This document shows positions 37,950-48,978 of a stretch of DNA of 64,000 nt, one piece after another. Under the pieces are notes generated by a model, which did no database searches, was not told where the DNA came from, and was given only the letters and a program-made list of their open reading frames with translations. The position numbers were made by a program, and so were the translations under genes. The stretch's first letter is position 1. Each line of letters starts with the position of its first letter. Location of the stretch: assembly GCA_002030045.1 (NCBI GenBank), contig LQBI01000002.1, forward strand, positions 1-64,000, written 5' to 3'. Origin of the DNA: Candidatus Aegiribacteria sp. MLS_C (GTDB lineage Bacteria > Fermentibacterota > Fermentibacteria > Fermentibacterales > JCC-6).

Positions 37950-39071
37950 ATGATCAAACTCCTTGTCAACCATTCAGACCTTCTGAGAGGCCTTAACTGT
38001 GTGGCATCGGCACTGCCGACCAGGAGCAGTCTTCCCTATCTGACCAATGTCCTGCTTGAGACCGAGGGTGATGCATTGCGGATGTCGGCTACCGACCTGG
38101 ACACAACGGTCGTGACATCGATACCTGCATCGGTCACCACTTCCGGTTCCATAACCCTGCCTGGCAAGAAGCTGCATGAGATCGTCAGGGAGCTTCCCGA
38201 GGAGGACGTGAGGTTCAGCGGTACAGGTAACAGGATAACGATAAGCTGCGGCAATGCCTCTTTCTCCGTCAGCGGGAACTCCAGTGAGCAGTTCCCGACA
38301 CTTCCGTCGAGGAGCGGAACCGATCCCGCTTCAGTTCCTGTGGAAGTACTCTCTGACGCGATAAGGAAGACTTCGTATGCCGTGGCCAGGGATGACTACA
38401 GGGCGACTCTTAACGGTGCTCTTATGAAAATGGGGCCGGAAGGCTTCGAAATGGTTGCCACTGACGGGCACAGGTTGAGCTGTATATCCATAGCGAGCCT
38501 GGCTTCGGATATCGAGATAAACGCGCTTGTGACCCAGAAGGCCCTGAACCTTTTCGCGAGGCTGTCCAGCGAGGGTGATGTACTTGTAAGGTTCAAGGGA
38601 TCTCAGATTTCCTTCGAGTTCAACGATACAATAATATACAGCAGGACCATAGACGGCGAGTACCCGCCTTACAGGAAGGTGATCCCCACCGACAATGACT
38701 GTGAACTGGTCGCTGAAAGGGAAGACCTTATATCGGTGCTCAGAAGGGTCAAAACGATGTCCAACCCTTCTACACATCAGGTAAAATTCTCGCTGGAAAC
38801 TGGTAAAGTGCTCATCCAGGCGGAGAGCGCCGACGCCGGTGAAGCCCATGAGGAACTGAATTCCGAATACTCAGGAAGACCATTCCAGATAGGTTTCAAT
38901 GGTAATTTCCTCATGGAGATACTTCGCAACATGAGCTGCGAGAAAGTCGTCATGTGTATGAAGGACGGCAACACAGCGGTCGTCATCAGGGACAGTGAGG
39001 AACCGGAGGGCGGTGACAGCTACCTTGCACTGATAATGCCGGTCAAGCTGTCAAGGGCATCTGATGAATGA
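37950..39071 (+). CDS. dnaN: DNA polymerase III beta subunit (sliding clamp)
   Basis: MIKLLVNHSDLLRGLNCVASALPTRSSLPYLTNVLLETEGDALRMSATDLDTTV. Confidence 0.95.
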   Translation: MIKLLVNHSDLLRGLNCVASALPTRSSLPYLTNVLLETEGDALRMSATDLDTTVVTSIPASVTTSGSITLPGKKLHEIVRELPEEDVRFSGTGNRITISCGNASFSVSGNSSEQFPTLPSRSGTDPASVPVEVLSDAIRKTSYAVARDDYRATLNGALMKMGPEGFEMVATDGHRLSCISIASLASDIEINALVTQKALNLFARLSSEGDVLVRFKGSQISFEFNDTIIYSRTIDGEYPPYRKVIPTDNDCELVAEREDLISVLRRVKTMSNPSTHQVKFSLETGKVLIQAESADAGEAHEELNSEYSGRPFQIGFNGNFLMEILRNMSCEKVVMCMKDGNTAVVIRDSEEPEGGDSYLALIMPVKLSRASDE

Positions 39072-39388
39072 TCGGCAGACGGCAGACATCTGAAGTGAAG
39101 AGCATCGGCAGTCTGGTCAGCCAGGTTCTTGAGGATTTCGAGCCGGACATAAGGATGAAGAGGAACGGAGCATTACTGCTTTGGAGCAGCATTGCGGGCG
39201 ATGATCTCTCCACATATCTGAGACCAGTTGGTGTCCGGGGTTCAGTCCTCGTGCTTATGTGCTACCATCCCGCCGCCGCCATGGAGGTCAGGATCAGGAA
39301 GAAGGAGATACTGGAGAAATTCAACTCCCTGTGGGACCGGGAAATATTCACGGACCTCAGGACGGTAACGCGAAGCAACGGAAGGTAA
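39068..39388 (+). CDS. DUF721 (DciA-like) protein
   Basis: SIGSLVSQVLEDFEPDIRMKRNGALLLWSSIAGDDLSTYLRPVGVRGSVLVLMCYHPAAAMEVRIRKKEILEKFN. Confidence 0.8.
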   Translation: MIGRRQTSEVKSIGSLVSQVLEDFEPDIRMKRNGALLLWSSIAGDDLSTYLRPVGVRGSVLVLMCYHPAAAMEVRIRKKEILEKFNSLWDREIFTDLRTVTRSNGR

Positions 39389-39393
39389 CCGAC

Positions 39394-41319
39394 TTGACGG
39401 AAGAAACCAGAAGCTACGATGCTGACTCCATAAAGGTACTCAAGGGCCTTGAGCATGTCCGGAAGCGTCCCGGAATGTACATAGGATCCACCTCGCAGAC
39501 AGGTCTTCATCATCTCGTCTGGGAAGTTGTCGACAACAGCGTCGACGAGGCGCAGTCCGGATACTGCACTACCATAGAGGTATACCTTCACGACGACGGG
39601 TCCGTGTCCGTGGACGACGATGGCAGGGGTATTCCCGTGGAGATGCATCAGAGCGGCAAATCCGCACTTGAAGTCGTAATGACGACTCTTCATGCCGGGG
39701 GCAAGTTCGACAATGCCGCCTACAAGACTTCAGGAGGTCTTCACGGAGTAGGTGTCAGCGTGGTCAATGCCCTGTCGGAGTGGCTTGAGGTCGAAGTCCA
39801 CAAGAACGGCAGCATATACATGCAGAGGTTTGAAAGGGGAGTCCCCACCTGCGACCAGGTAGTCAAGGGATCCACCGATACCACGGGTACCAGGGTAAGG
39901 TTCAAGCCTGACTACGAGCAGATATTCGAGGAATCCACTTTCAATTTCGAGACTCTCTCAGGCAGGCTCAGGGAACTTGCCTACCTGAACAACGATCTGA
40001 GACTTTCGATAACCGATCTGAGGAAGGGTTACGAGGAAAGAAGGGAGGAATACCACTTCCATGGCGGTCTAAGCTCCTTCGTATCGTACATAAACGAAGC
40101 ACATTCGGTACTGCACGACCCCATAAGGATAGAGGGTGAGTTCGAAATCGAGGACAACGTAGTAATGATGGTCGATGTTGCTCTTCAGTACAACAAGGCC
40201 TTCCAGGAGGACATCTTCAGTTTCGTCAACAACATCAACACAATAGACGGAGGGACTCACCTGTCCGGCATGAAGTCAGCTCTTACCAGGACGCTGAACG
40301 AGTACGCGCTTGCGAACAACCTCTTCAGCAGGAAGGAGGATTCCTTCTCCGGGAGCGACGTGCGGGAGGGTCTCGCCGCTGTGATCAGCGTAAAGATTCC
40401 CGACCCCCAGTTCGAGGGTCAGACCAAGACCAGGCTTGGAAACAGGACAGTCCAGGGAGCTGTGTTCTCCTTCGTAAGCCGTGAACTGGCCACATTCCTT
40501 GAGGAGAACCCTTCCCTGGCCAGGAGGATAGTGCAGAAATGCCTTCTGAACAACAGCTCCAGACAGGCGGCGAAGAAGGCCAGGGAGCTTACCAGGAGGA
40601 AATCGGCGCTGGAGACGGCGGCCCTTCCGGGAAAGCTGGCGGACTGTGCAGTGAACGATCCCAGTGAGGCAGAACTCTTCATTGTTGAGGGTAATTCGGC
40701 CGGCGGCTCAGCAAAGCAGGGACGCAACAGGCATTTCCAGGCGGTGCTGCCGCTTCGGGGAAAGATTATCAACGTCGAGAAGGCACAGCTGAGCAAAGTT
40801 CTGAAGAACAACGAGATAAGGACAATTATCACCGCTGCCGGAACCGGAATTGAGGAGGATTTCGACATAGAGTCCCTCAGGTACCACAAGATCATCATCA
40901 TGACCGACGCCGACGTCGACGGCTCTCACATCAGGACTTTGCTGCTCACATTCTTCTACCGCCACATGCCGGAACTCATAGAGAACGGATACGTATTCAT
41001 AGCGCAGCCTCCTCTATACATGCTGAGAAAGGGCGGCACGAGGCGGTACGCGTACAACGACCGCGAGCGAAGGGCCATAGCCGAGGAACTGGGCGGTGAC
41101 GGAATCACGGTACAGAGGTACAAGGGACTCGGAGAGATGAATCCGGAACAGCTCTGGTCCACGACGATGGACCCCGAGAACAGGATGCTCCTCAGGGTAC
41201 GGCTCGAGAACGTGATGGAAGCCAGCCATGTCTTCTCCGTGCTGATGGGGGATGATGTGGAACCTCGCAGGGAGTTCATTCAGCAGCACGCGTCCGAGGT
41301 CGTTAACCTTGATGTCTAG
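39394..41319 (+). CDS. gyrB: DNA gyrase subunit B
   Basis: [49 protein letters not shown] start within the ORF 39259..41319. Confidence 0.95.
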   Translation: MTEETRSYDADSIKVLKGLEHVRKRPGMYIGSTSQTGLHHLVWEVVDNSVDEAQSGYCTTIEVYLHDDGSVSVDDDGRGIPVEMHQSGKSALEVVMTTLHAGGKFDNAAYKTSGGLHGVGVSVVNALSEWLEVEVHKNGSIYMQRFERGVPTCDQVVKGSTDTTGTRVRFKPDYEQIFEESTFNFETLSGRLRELAYLNNDLRLSITDLRKGYEERREEYHFHGGLSSFVSYINEAHSVLHDPIRIEGEFEIEDNVVMMVDVALQYNKAFQEDIFSFVNNINTIDGGTHLSGMKSALTRTLNEYALANNLFSRKEDSFSGSDVREGLAAVISVKIPDPQFEGQTKTRLGNRTVQGAVFSFVSRELATFLEENPSLARRIVQKCLLNNSSRQAAKKARELTRRKSALETAALPGKLADCAVNDPSEAELFIVEGNSAGGSAKQGRNRHFQAVLPLRGKIINVEKAQLSKVLKNNEIRTIITAAGTGIEEDFDIESLRYHKIIIMTDADVDGSHIRTLLLTFFYRHMPELIENGYVFIAQPPLYMLRKGGTRRYAYNDRERRAIAEELGGDGITVQRYKGLGEMNPEQLWSTTMDPENRMLLRVRLENVMEASHVFSVLMGDDVEPRREFIQQHASEVVNLDV

Positions 41320-41351
41320 CCGAACAACAGTCTAAGGAGATCCATTCCAGT

Positions 41352-43853
41352 ATGACCGACAGGTTTGAAGAGGAACAGCAGAGCGATCCGCGGAGGACAA
41401 GGGCGGAAGCGATCGACATCGAGGAGGAGATGAAACGTTCCTACCTCGACTACTCCATGAGCGTGATAGTCTCCAGGGCCCTGCCTGACGTAAGGGACGG
41501 ACTCAAGCCCGTGCACAGGCGGATACTCTACTCTATGTACGAGCAGAACCTGACACACAGGAGACCCTACAGGAAATCGGCAACTGTGGTAGGTGATGTC
41601 CTCGGCAAGTACCATCCCCACGGAGACGCGGCCGTATACGATTCCATGGTCAGGATGGCGCAGGATTTCTCACTGCTGCATCCACTTGTGGACGGACAGG
41701 GAAACTTCGGTTCCATCGACGGTGACCCGGCAGCCGCATACAGGTACACAGAGGCAAGGATGTCCACAATAGGCGAGGAGATGCTGAGGGACATCGACAA
41801 GGAAACCGTGGAAATGGTACCGAACTTCGACGACAGGCTGAAGGAACCCTCCATCCTTCCTGCGGGTTTTCCGAACCTCCTGGTGAACGGTTCTTCCGGA
41901 ATAGCGGTAGGCATGGCAACGAACATCCCGCCCCATAACCTCAGGGAGGTCGTGGATGCCTGCTGCAGAATGATAAAGGACCCGGGGATACCGGATACCG
42001 ATCTTTTCAGGATAGTAAAAGGACCCGATTTTCCCACCGGTGGAATAATCACCGGGGTGAGGGGCATAAGGGAATTCTACAGGACAGGTCACGGCTCAAT
42101 AAGGGTAAGGGGCAGGTTCGGAATCGAACAGACACCCAGGGGAAGGGAAGCGATAATCATCACGGAGATCCCCTACCAGGTAAACAAGACGAAGTTCATA
42201 GAGAGCATCGCTGATCTGGTGAAGCGCAAGAAGATAGTATCGATAGCCGACCTCAGGGACGAATCCGACCGGGAAGGCATGAGAATTGTCGTTGAGCTGA
42301 AGAAGGACGTGATGCACGAGGTTGTCCTGAACCAGCTTTACAAGCACACGGCCCTTGCCAGGACCTTCGGGGCGAACTGCCTTGCTCTCTGCGACGGGAC
42401 TCCGCGCAGGCTGAGCCTGAGGGAGTGCATCCTTGATTATCTGGAGCACAGGCACAACGTCATTCAGCGGAGGGTTGCGTTCGACCTCGAGAAGGCGGAG
42501 GCAAGGGCACACATAGTAGAGGGACTGCTCAAGGCACAGGATTCCATCGACGAGGTTATAAGCGTCATCAGATCGTCGAAGAGCACCGAGGAGGCGAAGC
42601 CGGCACTGATGGAGAGGTTCGGTTTCACGGATGTCCAGGCCCAGGCGATACTGGACATGAGGCTGAGAAGGCTTACAGGCCTGGAGAGGGAGGAGCTGGA
42701 GAACGAGTACCGGGAACTCCGGGAACTCCTTGCCCGGCTCCGTGAGCTGGCCGCCAGCAGGGACCTCAGGATGAGGGTCGTATCGGACGAACTCAGGGAG
42801 GTGGCTGAGAAGTACGGCTGTGACAGGAAGACCAGGATTGAGAAGCACGCACCCGGGGAACTCAGCATGGAAGATCTGATACCCGATGACGAGATGGTCA
42901 TAACGGTATCGAGGGAAGGGTACATAAAGCGGCTCTCTTCCGATACCTACAAGATCCAGCACCGGGGCGGGAAAGGTATCACCGGAGCAACGACCAAGGA
43001 AGAGGACTCTCTGGACCAGATCTTCGTGGCCTCCAACCACAGCTACATACTCTTCTTCACGAACCGGGGAAGGTGCTACTGGCTCAAGGTATACCAGGTA
43101 CCCGAAATCGGAAGGACAAGCAAGGGGAAGGCTATCGTCAACCTGATAGACCTTGCACCCGAAGAAAGGCCCGTGGCGAGTGTCTGCGTAAAGGAGTTCG
43201 ACGATCACAGCTACATCGTCATGGCCACGAGCAATGGTCTTGTGAAGAAGACACCCCTGGCAAGCTACAGTCATCCGAGAAAGAACGGTATCTGGGCGAT
43301 CAGGCTGGACGAGGATACGGAACTGGTGTCCGCGGAACTGACCGGCGGGAGCAGCTGGATATTCCTCGCCCTTGCCGGCGGTAAGGCCAACAGGTTCTCC
43401 GAGGAGGAGATAAGGCCTATGGGCAGGCATACCAGGGGAGTCCGCGGAATAAGGATCGAGAAGGGGGACAGCCTGGTCGGCATGGTGGTCATGGAGAGCC
43501 CGGGAAGCCTCATGACGGTTACCGAGGGCGGCTTCGGCAAACGGACCTCGTCCGAGGAGTACAGGCTCACGCATCGCGGCAGCGCCGGTGTCGTGAACAT
43601 AAGGAACATAGAACGCAACGGGCCGGTAATCTCGATAATGGCGGTATCGGAAGAGGACGAACTCATACTCATATCAGCGCAGGGCATGATAATCAGACTT
43701 CCCGTACGCCAGGTAAGGGAGATGGGAAGGAACACAATGGGGGTCCGCCTCATGAACCTTCCTCCGGCGGACCGCGTGGTGGACGCCGCAAGGGTCCTGC
43801 CCGCGGATCAGGCGGTACCGGTCGAGGTTACGGAAGAGGGAGAGCAGCAATAG
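41352..43853 (+). CDS. gyrA: DNA gyrase subunit A
   Basis: [45 protein letters not shown]...[16 protein letters not shown]. Confidence 0.95.
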   Translation: MTDRFEEEQQSDPRRTRAEAIDIEEEMKRSYLDYSMSVIVSRALPDVRDGLKPVHRRILYSMYEQNLTHRRPYRKSATVVGDVLGKYHPHGDAAVYDSMVRMAQDFSLLHPLVDGQGNFGSIDGDPAAAYRYTEARMSTIGEEMLRDIDKETVEMVPNFDDRLKEPSILPAGFPNLLVNGSSGIAVGMATNIPPHNLREVVDACCRMIKDPGIPDTDLFRIVKGPDFPTGGIITGVRGIREFYRTGHGSIRVRGRFGIEQTPRGREAIIITEIPYQVNKTKFIESIADLVKRKKIVSIADLRDESDREGMRIVVELKKDVMHEVVLNQLYKHTALARTFGANCLALCDGTPRRLSLRECILDYLEHRHNVIQRRVAFDLEKAEARAHIVEGLLKAQDSIDEVISVIRSSKSTEEAKPALMERFGFTDVQAQAILDMRLRRLTGLEREELENEYRELRELLARLRELAASRDLRMRVVSDELREVAEKYGCDRKTRIEKHAPGELSMEDLIPDDEMVITVSREGYIKRLSSDTYKIQHRGGKGITGATTKEEDSLDQIFVASNHSYILFFTNRGRCYWLKVYQVPEIGRTSKGKAIVNLIDLAPEERPVASVCVKEFDDHSYIVMATSNGLVKKTPLASYSHPRKNGIWAIRLDEDTELVSAELTGGSSWIFLALAGGKANRFSEEEIRPMGRHTRGVRGIRIEKGDSLVGMVVMESPGSLMTVTEGGFGKRTSSEEYRLTHRGSAGVVNIRNIERNGPVISIMAVSEEDELILISAQGMIIRLPVRQVREMGRNTMGVRLMNLPPADRVVDAARVLPADQAVPVEVTEEGEQQ

Positions 43854-43912
43854 ACCTTCAGCGGATAGTAAGTGAGATAGAGGCCTGGAGCGAGGAGAAC
43901 AGGCCGAGGCCA

Positions 43913-46900
43913 GTGCGCCCGCCCGAGGTAGGCAAGGGTTTCAGCCTTCCGGGGAAGAGGTCGGAGGACATCATCGTCTCGCCTGAGATCAGGGGAATAG
44001 TGATGTCGATAACCCTTTTCTACGATGTATGGAACGATGCGGGGGATTCCCTTGCCACGCTGCTCTCCACGATAAGGTACATTGACGCCGAGAAGCTTCT
44101 TGACAACCTGTCCAACATGATAACGCCGCCTCCTGTTATGGAGGATTCGGCGGTCAAGTGGTTCAATGCGCTCACGGACCTCCCTTCCGAAGCAGTGGTT
44201 CTAGCAGTGCAGGAGTTCTTCCATCTGTCCTGGGTCTGGAACCAGATAGGTCCATCCACCGGTCTCGTTTTCGACGACCTTATCGCGCTGCTGTACAAAG
44301 TGTTCCAGGTGATATCCGAGAACCCGGCCGACCTCCAGATGATCGAAAGCCTGATACAGAAGGGGATCAAGTGGCCCGAGCGCTTCCCGTTCATGCTGGA
44401 ACGTTGCCGCATCGGCGGAGCGAACGTGATCAGGGCTCTTGAAAGGGCGGCCGAGATAATGATGTACTCGGAGCCCGGAGTTCATGAAGTCCTGATAGAT
44501 TTCGCCCTCGAGACAGGATGGTACCTCCTGTCCAGGGATGATCTGCCGGTATGGAGGTCCATAGGCAGGAGCGGAGAGTCCCTGTACAGGAAGATGAGGG
44601 GATTCACCATACCCATGGAGTCCATAAGGGCGCTGGCGGGTTTCCTCGGCCGCATGGAGGAGTCGGAGGAGCTGCAGCACCTCCTCGACGACGCCATGAG
44701 GATGGTGGTGAACGATGTGACCGGCACGGTACCGGAGAGCGAGATGGCTCCAGTGCTGGAAAGTCTCTCCCCCCAGGCGACCAAGGCCCTCAGGAGAAGG
44801 GCCGAGAGGAACATATGCCTGGACATGATCAGCCTCAAGGTATCGGAGAGCGGCTCTCCGTTCGAGTACGGGAAGGCCGTCGCCGACATGATACTTTTCA
44901 CCGGCGCCGGGACTGCTTTCTACAACTGCTTCCGGGAAGCATACGGCATTCTCAGGAACGAGGATGACAACGAGAAGGTCCTCCTTGTGGCCAGGCTGGC
45001 CCAGGAGAGGAGCGGAGTAGATTACCTAAGCAGCAGGAAGACCGAGTTCTTTATGGACTTCGTACCGGTTGCGCTGCTGTTCCTGGAGAACAAGACAAAC
45101 CCTGCCGAGATGCGCAGGGTGGTGAACTCAATCGGGCGGCTCATGGATTCCGTACTGAACCAGGACGAACCCGAGTCCCTCATAGCCGAGCTGCGAAGGT
45201 ATCTGACGGAATTCGACATAGACCGGGACAAGCTCCTGACTTCCCTCATACTCCTCATCAGGGCATCCAGGGGGATACCCTTCCAGGAGATACTGGACAA
45301 GAGCGATGTCTTCGCAGGAATACTCGAACTTCTTGATTTCGACTACCGAAGAAGACTTCTGGAGGGTGAGCAGACGGACTGGCTGACACCCCTGGTGGAG
45401 GATTCCATAGGATCCGCCAGGGTTGTGCTCGGAACCCTTCAGAAGATAGGCAGGGAAGATCTGAGGGGAAGGTTCATGGACAAGGTGATGGCCCCCCTCC
45501 TTCAGGAGACCGACACCGACGATCCCGTGTTCACGGAACTCATATCCAGCGGCGTGGCGACCTACAACAGGGACATGAGCATAGAGCAGCTGAGGAAGGA
45601 GGAGACGGCCCTTCTCGGGAAGCTCTTCAGGGCCGAGGACAGGAGCAAGGCCCTCAAGCAGACCATGGAGAACCTCCTCAGGATTCCCGGTATAGAGGAG
45701 AGGAACGCCACCGACCTTATCCATGCCGCGAGGATGCTGTGCGAGACACTGTCACAGCAGGCGGTCTGGATAGAGAAGACCGGGCACAGGATATTCAGCA
45801 AGTTCCTGTCCTACGGATTGACGGCCTTCGTGAAGACACTTGTGGAATACCCCGACATAGCCGAGAGGATCACAGGCGGTTTCATGAGGGGCGTCATCGA
45901 CACCATTATCCCCTCAAAGGAGACGGAGGAGAGCGATGTCGCCCTCTGGCAGCTGAAGACCGCCTCGATGTTCTTCGGCAAGATAATCCCCCTGACGGTA
46001 GAATTGAACGCCGACGATCCCGGCATCATAACCGGATACCTCTCGGAGCTGTCTGAACTCACCGTTTCTTCCAAGCAGGGGGAACCTGCGGGCGCCGCCT
46101 TCCTCTCCTGGATGTCCCACAGGCTGGAATCCGAGCTGCTTGACGAGTTCGCGCGAAAGCTCGGCGAAGAGAGCCCATACCGGGGCTTCGACGAACATTT
46201 CAACGCCCAGAGGCTCATGGAGATATGGAGAAAGCTCAGGGACGGCTCATCGGACATCATGAACGAAATGATGGAATCCGTTCAGCTCATCACAACCTCC
46301 CCGCTATACAGGCAGATACTTCTTCGAGAGGGGAGAAAGCTCATAGAGGGCTTCATCGAGAACGGATGCCGAGAAGTCATCACCAGCGGGGCCGACAGGG
46401 GATCGAAGGAGGACATTGAGGAATTCAGCAGGGTAACCGAGGGCCAGGACCCGGTCGATATCATCAGGATGATGGAGAACCCGGCCGAGGGCAAAGAAAA
46501 GGAAGTCCTTCCCCCGTCGGTCAGGGGATTCTTCGAACAGCAGCCATGCCCGCCCGGGCAGAACGTGTGCAGGTGCTGGAGGAACAGGGTCTTCAGCACG
46601 TTCGAGAACATCCTGATAGACATACTGCTCCTCAGCTCGGACAAGAGGAACCTGGAACAGATCGAACTGATGATAGACGATTTCGTCCAGATCATAGGAT
46701 ACCTGGGGACGGATGCCGACTTCAAGCCGGAGATAGTGCTCACCGCGCTGGAGAAATCCCTATCGCGGACCGAGGCCGGGAGACCTATTACCGTGGATGC
46801 GGCGATGAAGAACCTGGACAGGAACGTATACAAGCTCATGTGGCTTCGAAAAGCCACCCGGAAAGCCGCGGAAGCAGTATCCGGATACATTCCGGGAAGG

Positions 46901-47503
46901 AAGATCTCCATTCGGTTGTTCGACAGGATATCAAGGGAGGAATCGGCAAAGGAGCAGATACTGTTCATGATGAACTTCGGCCGTATCTTCGCAGCTCTGG
47001 AAGCCGAGATAATGAAGAGGAAGCCTACAGAGATAAAGTCCGTCCGTACAGCCCTGGACCATATCTGGGTCTTCAATCCCGAGGTGGTCAGACCCATCTC
47101 TTCAGTTGACACCGCAAGGGATGCGGTTGAGACCGTGACACAGTTCTTCCTCGAGATGGGCACCAGGACCGGAGCCGTCACCGCCGCCGAGGCCGGCGCG
47201 ATAAGCCTGGGCATGCGCCGTAAGTACAGGGACAACGCCAACACCGTCGCAATCCTGCTGAAGTGGACACAGGACAGCACCAGATCGGACCTTCTCTCTC
47301 TCGTCGAAGCCCACCAGCTCTTGCTTGAGGCCGTCAGCAGGGACAGCGAACTCATACAGATGATCGATACCCTCTGGAGCAACGGCAAGGCCAGGCTCTA
47401 CATCAGGTCACTGGCCGACAGGCCCGACAAGCTCAAGAAGAGTCTCGAGAAGTTCATCGGAACCTCGGGACTCGGCGGCAATGACGGACTGCAGTTCGTC
47501 TGA
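43913..47503 (+). CDS. Large (at least 1196 aa) predicted mostly alpha-helical protein of unknown function
   Basis: Uninterrupted ORF directly downstream of gyrA with protein-like composition; no domain recognised. Reading may extend in frame to ATA at 43850. Confidence 0.85.
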   Translation: MRPPEVGKGFSLPGKRSEDIIVSPEIRGIVMSITLFYDVWNDAGDSLATLLSTIRYIDAEKLLDNLSNMITPPPVMEDSAVKWFNALTDLPSEAVVLAVQEFFHLSWVWNQIGPSTGLVFDDLIALLYKVFQVISENPADLQMIESLIQKGIKWPERFPFMLERCRIGGANVIRALERAAEIMMYSEPGVHEVLIDFALETGWYLLSRDDLPVWRSIGRSGESLYRKMRGFTIPMESIRALAGFLGRMEESEELQHLLDDAMRMVVNDVTGTVPESEMAPVLESLSPQATKALRRRAERNICLDMISLKVSESGSPFEYGKAVADMILFTGAGTAFYNCFREAYGILRNEDDNEKVLLVARLAQERSGVDYLSSRKTEFFMDFVPVALLFLENKTNPAEMRRVVNSIGRLMDSVLNQDEPESLIAELRRYLTEFDIDRDKLLTSLILLIRASRGIPFQEILDKSDVFAGILELLDFDYRRRLLEGEQTDWLTPLVEDSIGSARVVLGTLQKIGREDLRGRFMDKVMAPLLQETDTDDPVFTELISSGVATYNRDMSIEQLRKEETALLGKLFRAEDRSKALKQTMENLLRIPGIEERNATDLIHAARMLCETLSQQAVWIEKTGHRIFSKFLSYGLTAFVKTLVEYPDIAERITGGFMRGVIDTIIPSKETEESDVALWQLKTASMFFGKIIPLTVELNADDPGIITGYLSELSELTVSSKQGEPAGAAFLSWMSHRLESELLDEFARKLGEESPYRGFDEHFNAQRLMEIWRKLRDGSSDIMNEMMESVQLITTSPLYRQILLREGRKLIEGFIENGCREVITSGADRGSKEDIEEFSRVTEGQDPVDIIRMMENPAEGKEKEVLPPSVRGFFEQQPCPPGQNVCRCWRNRVFSTFENILIDILLLSSDKRNLEQIELMIDDFVQIIGYLGTDADFKPEIVLTALEKSLSRTEAGRPITVDAAMKNLDRNVYKLMWLRKATRKAAEAVSGYIPGRKISIRLFDRISREESAKEQILFMMNFGRIFAALEAEIMKRKPTEIKSVRTALDHIWVFNPEVVRPISSVDTARDAVETVTQFFLEMGTRTGAVTAAEAGAISLGMRRKYRDNANTVAILLKWTQDSTRSDLLSLVEAHQLLLEAVSRDSELIQMIDTLWSNGKARLYIRSLADRPDKLKKSLEKFIGTSGLGGNDGLQFV

Positions 47504-48503
47504 GCACCCTCTGCGTTCCTCCGGAGAGAAGAGGATAGCGATCCTCTCCACCGGCGGAACGATAGAGATGCAGCCGGGACCGGGAGGACTTGACATAATC
47601 GACGGGCAGGATCCCCTTTCCCTGGAGGGTGATGCAGTTCCCGAGGGGACCCGAATCGAGCACGTGAAGTTCTGCAGCCTTCCCAGTCCTGCCATCACCC
47701 CAGACCTGATGGCTTCACTGTGCCTCCGACTCAGGGACATGGCCGAAGAGGGCCGTTACGACGGAATAGTCGTGACACATGGCACGGATACCCTGGAGGA
47801 GAGCGCCTTCCTCGCGGACGCCTACCTCAGGACCGAGATCCCGGTCGTCTTCACCGCGGCAATGAGGAGTCCATCAGAACTGGGTGTGGACGGACCACGG
47901 AACGTCAGGGGGGCCATTCTTGCCGCTTCGAATAATGAAATTCATAAATTGGGAGTTACAGTAGTTCTTAACGACGAGATTCATGCGGCTGGAAGGGTGA
48001 CCAAGACCTACACCAGCAACGTGAGCAGCTTTGCTTCACCGGGGTACGGACCTCTCGGCTTCGTAGACCAGGACCGGGTTCTCCTCCAGAGGATCCCTCT
48101 GTGGAGGGTGCAGCTCCCTCCGGGGGAACTCGCAATGGATCCAGGGGTGGGTCTTGTAAGGATAGCGGCGGGTCTTGGTGCGAGGGAGATAAGTCATTGC
48201 GTCCGGTGCGGAGACAGGGCCGTTGTGGTGGAGGCGCTGGGGCGCGGCAACGTTCCGCCGGAGGTATCGGAAGCGGTCGAGGAGGCGGTATTCCGGAGGG
48301 TCATGGTCTTCGTGACCAGCAGATGCTATGTGGGCAGGGTGCTGGGAGTTTACGACTATAAGGGCGGCGGCGCGGACCTCGAGCGCAGGGGGGCCTTCAT
48401 GGCCGGCGACATGCAGGGTCACAAGCTCAGGCTGCTGCTGATGGCCGCAATAGGTATGGGCATGGAGGAGAGGCACATTCACTCCATGCTGAGCAGGCTG
48501 TAG
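47481..48503 (+). CDS. L-asparaginase family protein
   Basis: RIAILSTGGTIEMQPGPGGLD...YDGIVVTHGTDTLEESAFLADAYL...PVVFTAAMRSPSELGVDGPRNVRGAI. Confidence 0.9.
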   Translation: MTDCSSSEHPLRSSGEKRIAILSTGGTIEMQPGPGGLDIIDGQDPLSLEGDAVPEGTRIEHVKFCSLPSPAITPDLMASLCLRLRDMAEEGRYDGIVVTHGTDTLEESAFLADAYLRTEIPVVFTAAMRSPSELGVDGPRNVRGAILAASNNEIHKLGVTVVLNDEIHAAGRVTKTYTSNVSSFASPGYGPLGFVDQDRVLLQRIPLWRVQLPPGELAMDPGVGLVRIAAGLGAREISHCVRCGDRAVVVEALGRGNVPPEVSEAVEEAVFRRVMVFVTSRCYVGRVLGVYDYKGGGADLERRGAFMAGDMQGHKLRLLLMAAIGMGMEERHIHSMLSRL

Positions 48504-48518
48504 ACCTGCCGGAGTTCG

Positions 48519-48548
48519 TTGACAAGCCTGAATGCTTGGGCTTAGTAT
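48519..48548 (+). promoter_or_regulatory. sigma70-like promoter
   Basis: TTGACA - 18 bp - TAGTAT upstream of the ATG at 48581. Confidence 0.5.
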
Positions 48549-48580
48549 ACCCCATGCGTCAGATGAACGGGCTGGTGTGA

Positions 48581-48946
48581 ATGCCTGAGAAGGGTTTAAC
48601 GGCGACCAAGGGTGTTAAGGCGATCTTCATCTCCAATACGGGGAAAACGCTTCGCCAGTATAACATAAGCGGTTGGAAGCTGTACCTTGCCAGGGGCGTG
48701 ATGGCATTCGTGGTGCTTCTCGTCTCGTCGGCGATCTTTGTAGTGGCATACGGGCTGATGAACGCCGGGGAGACGGGAAGGCTGAGGGCGGAGATGACAC
48801 ATCTTCAGGATTCACTGGCGCAGAGGCAGTCGCTGGAGCTCAGGATCGACGCAATGGAGGCAAGGCTACAGTACCTCGAGGGTTACAGGAGGAAGCTGGA
48901 GAACATCGCCTCACTCGTGAGCCCCACCGCGGAGGATTCCCTCTAG
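48581..48946 (+). CDS. Membrane-anchored coiled-coil protein resembling the N-terminal part of M23 peptidases
   Basis: Cytoplasmic basic segment, one TM helix (LYLARGVMAFVVLLVSSAIFVVAYGLM) and a coiled coil (RLRAEMTHLQDSLAQRQSLELRIDAMEARLQYLEGYRRKLENIASL); stops without a peptidase domain. Confidence 0.7.
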   Translation: MPEKGLTATKGVKAIFISNTGKTLRQYNISGWKLYLARGVMAFVVLLVSSAIFVVAYGLMNAGETGRLRAEMTHLQDSLAQRQSLELRIDAMEARLQYLEGYRRKLENIASLVSPTAEDSL

Positions 48947-48978
48947 AAGAAAACAGTCAAGGAGATGAGGAGCCAGAG

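Noticed and set aside
42096-43574. 492-aa minus-strand ORF opposite gyrA
   Set aside because: Shadow ORF caused by GC-rich codon bias; low-complexity translation and fully contained in an unmistakable gyrA.
46282-47388. 368-aa minus-strand ORF opposite the 1196-aa orphan
   Set aside because: Ser/Leu-rich antisense translation typical of a shadow; the plus ORF is over three times longer and continuous.
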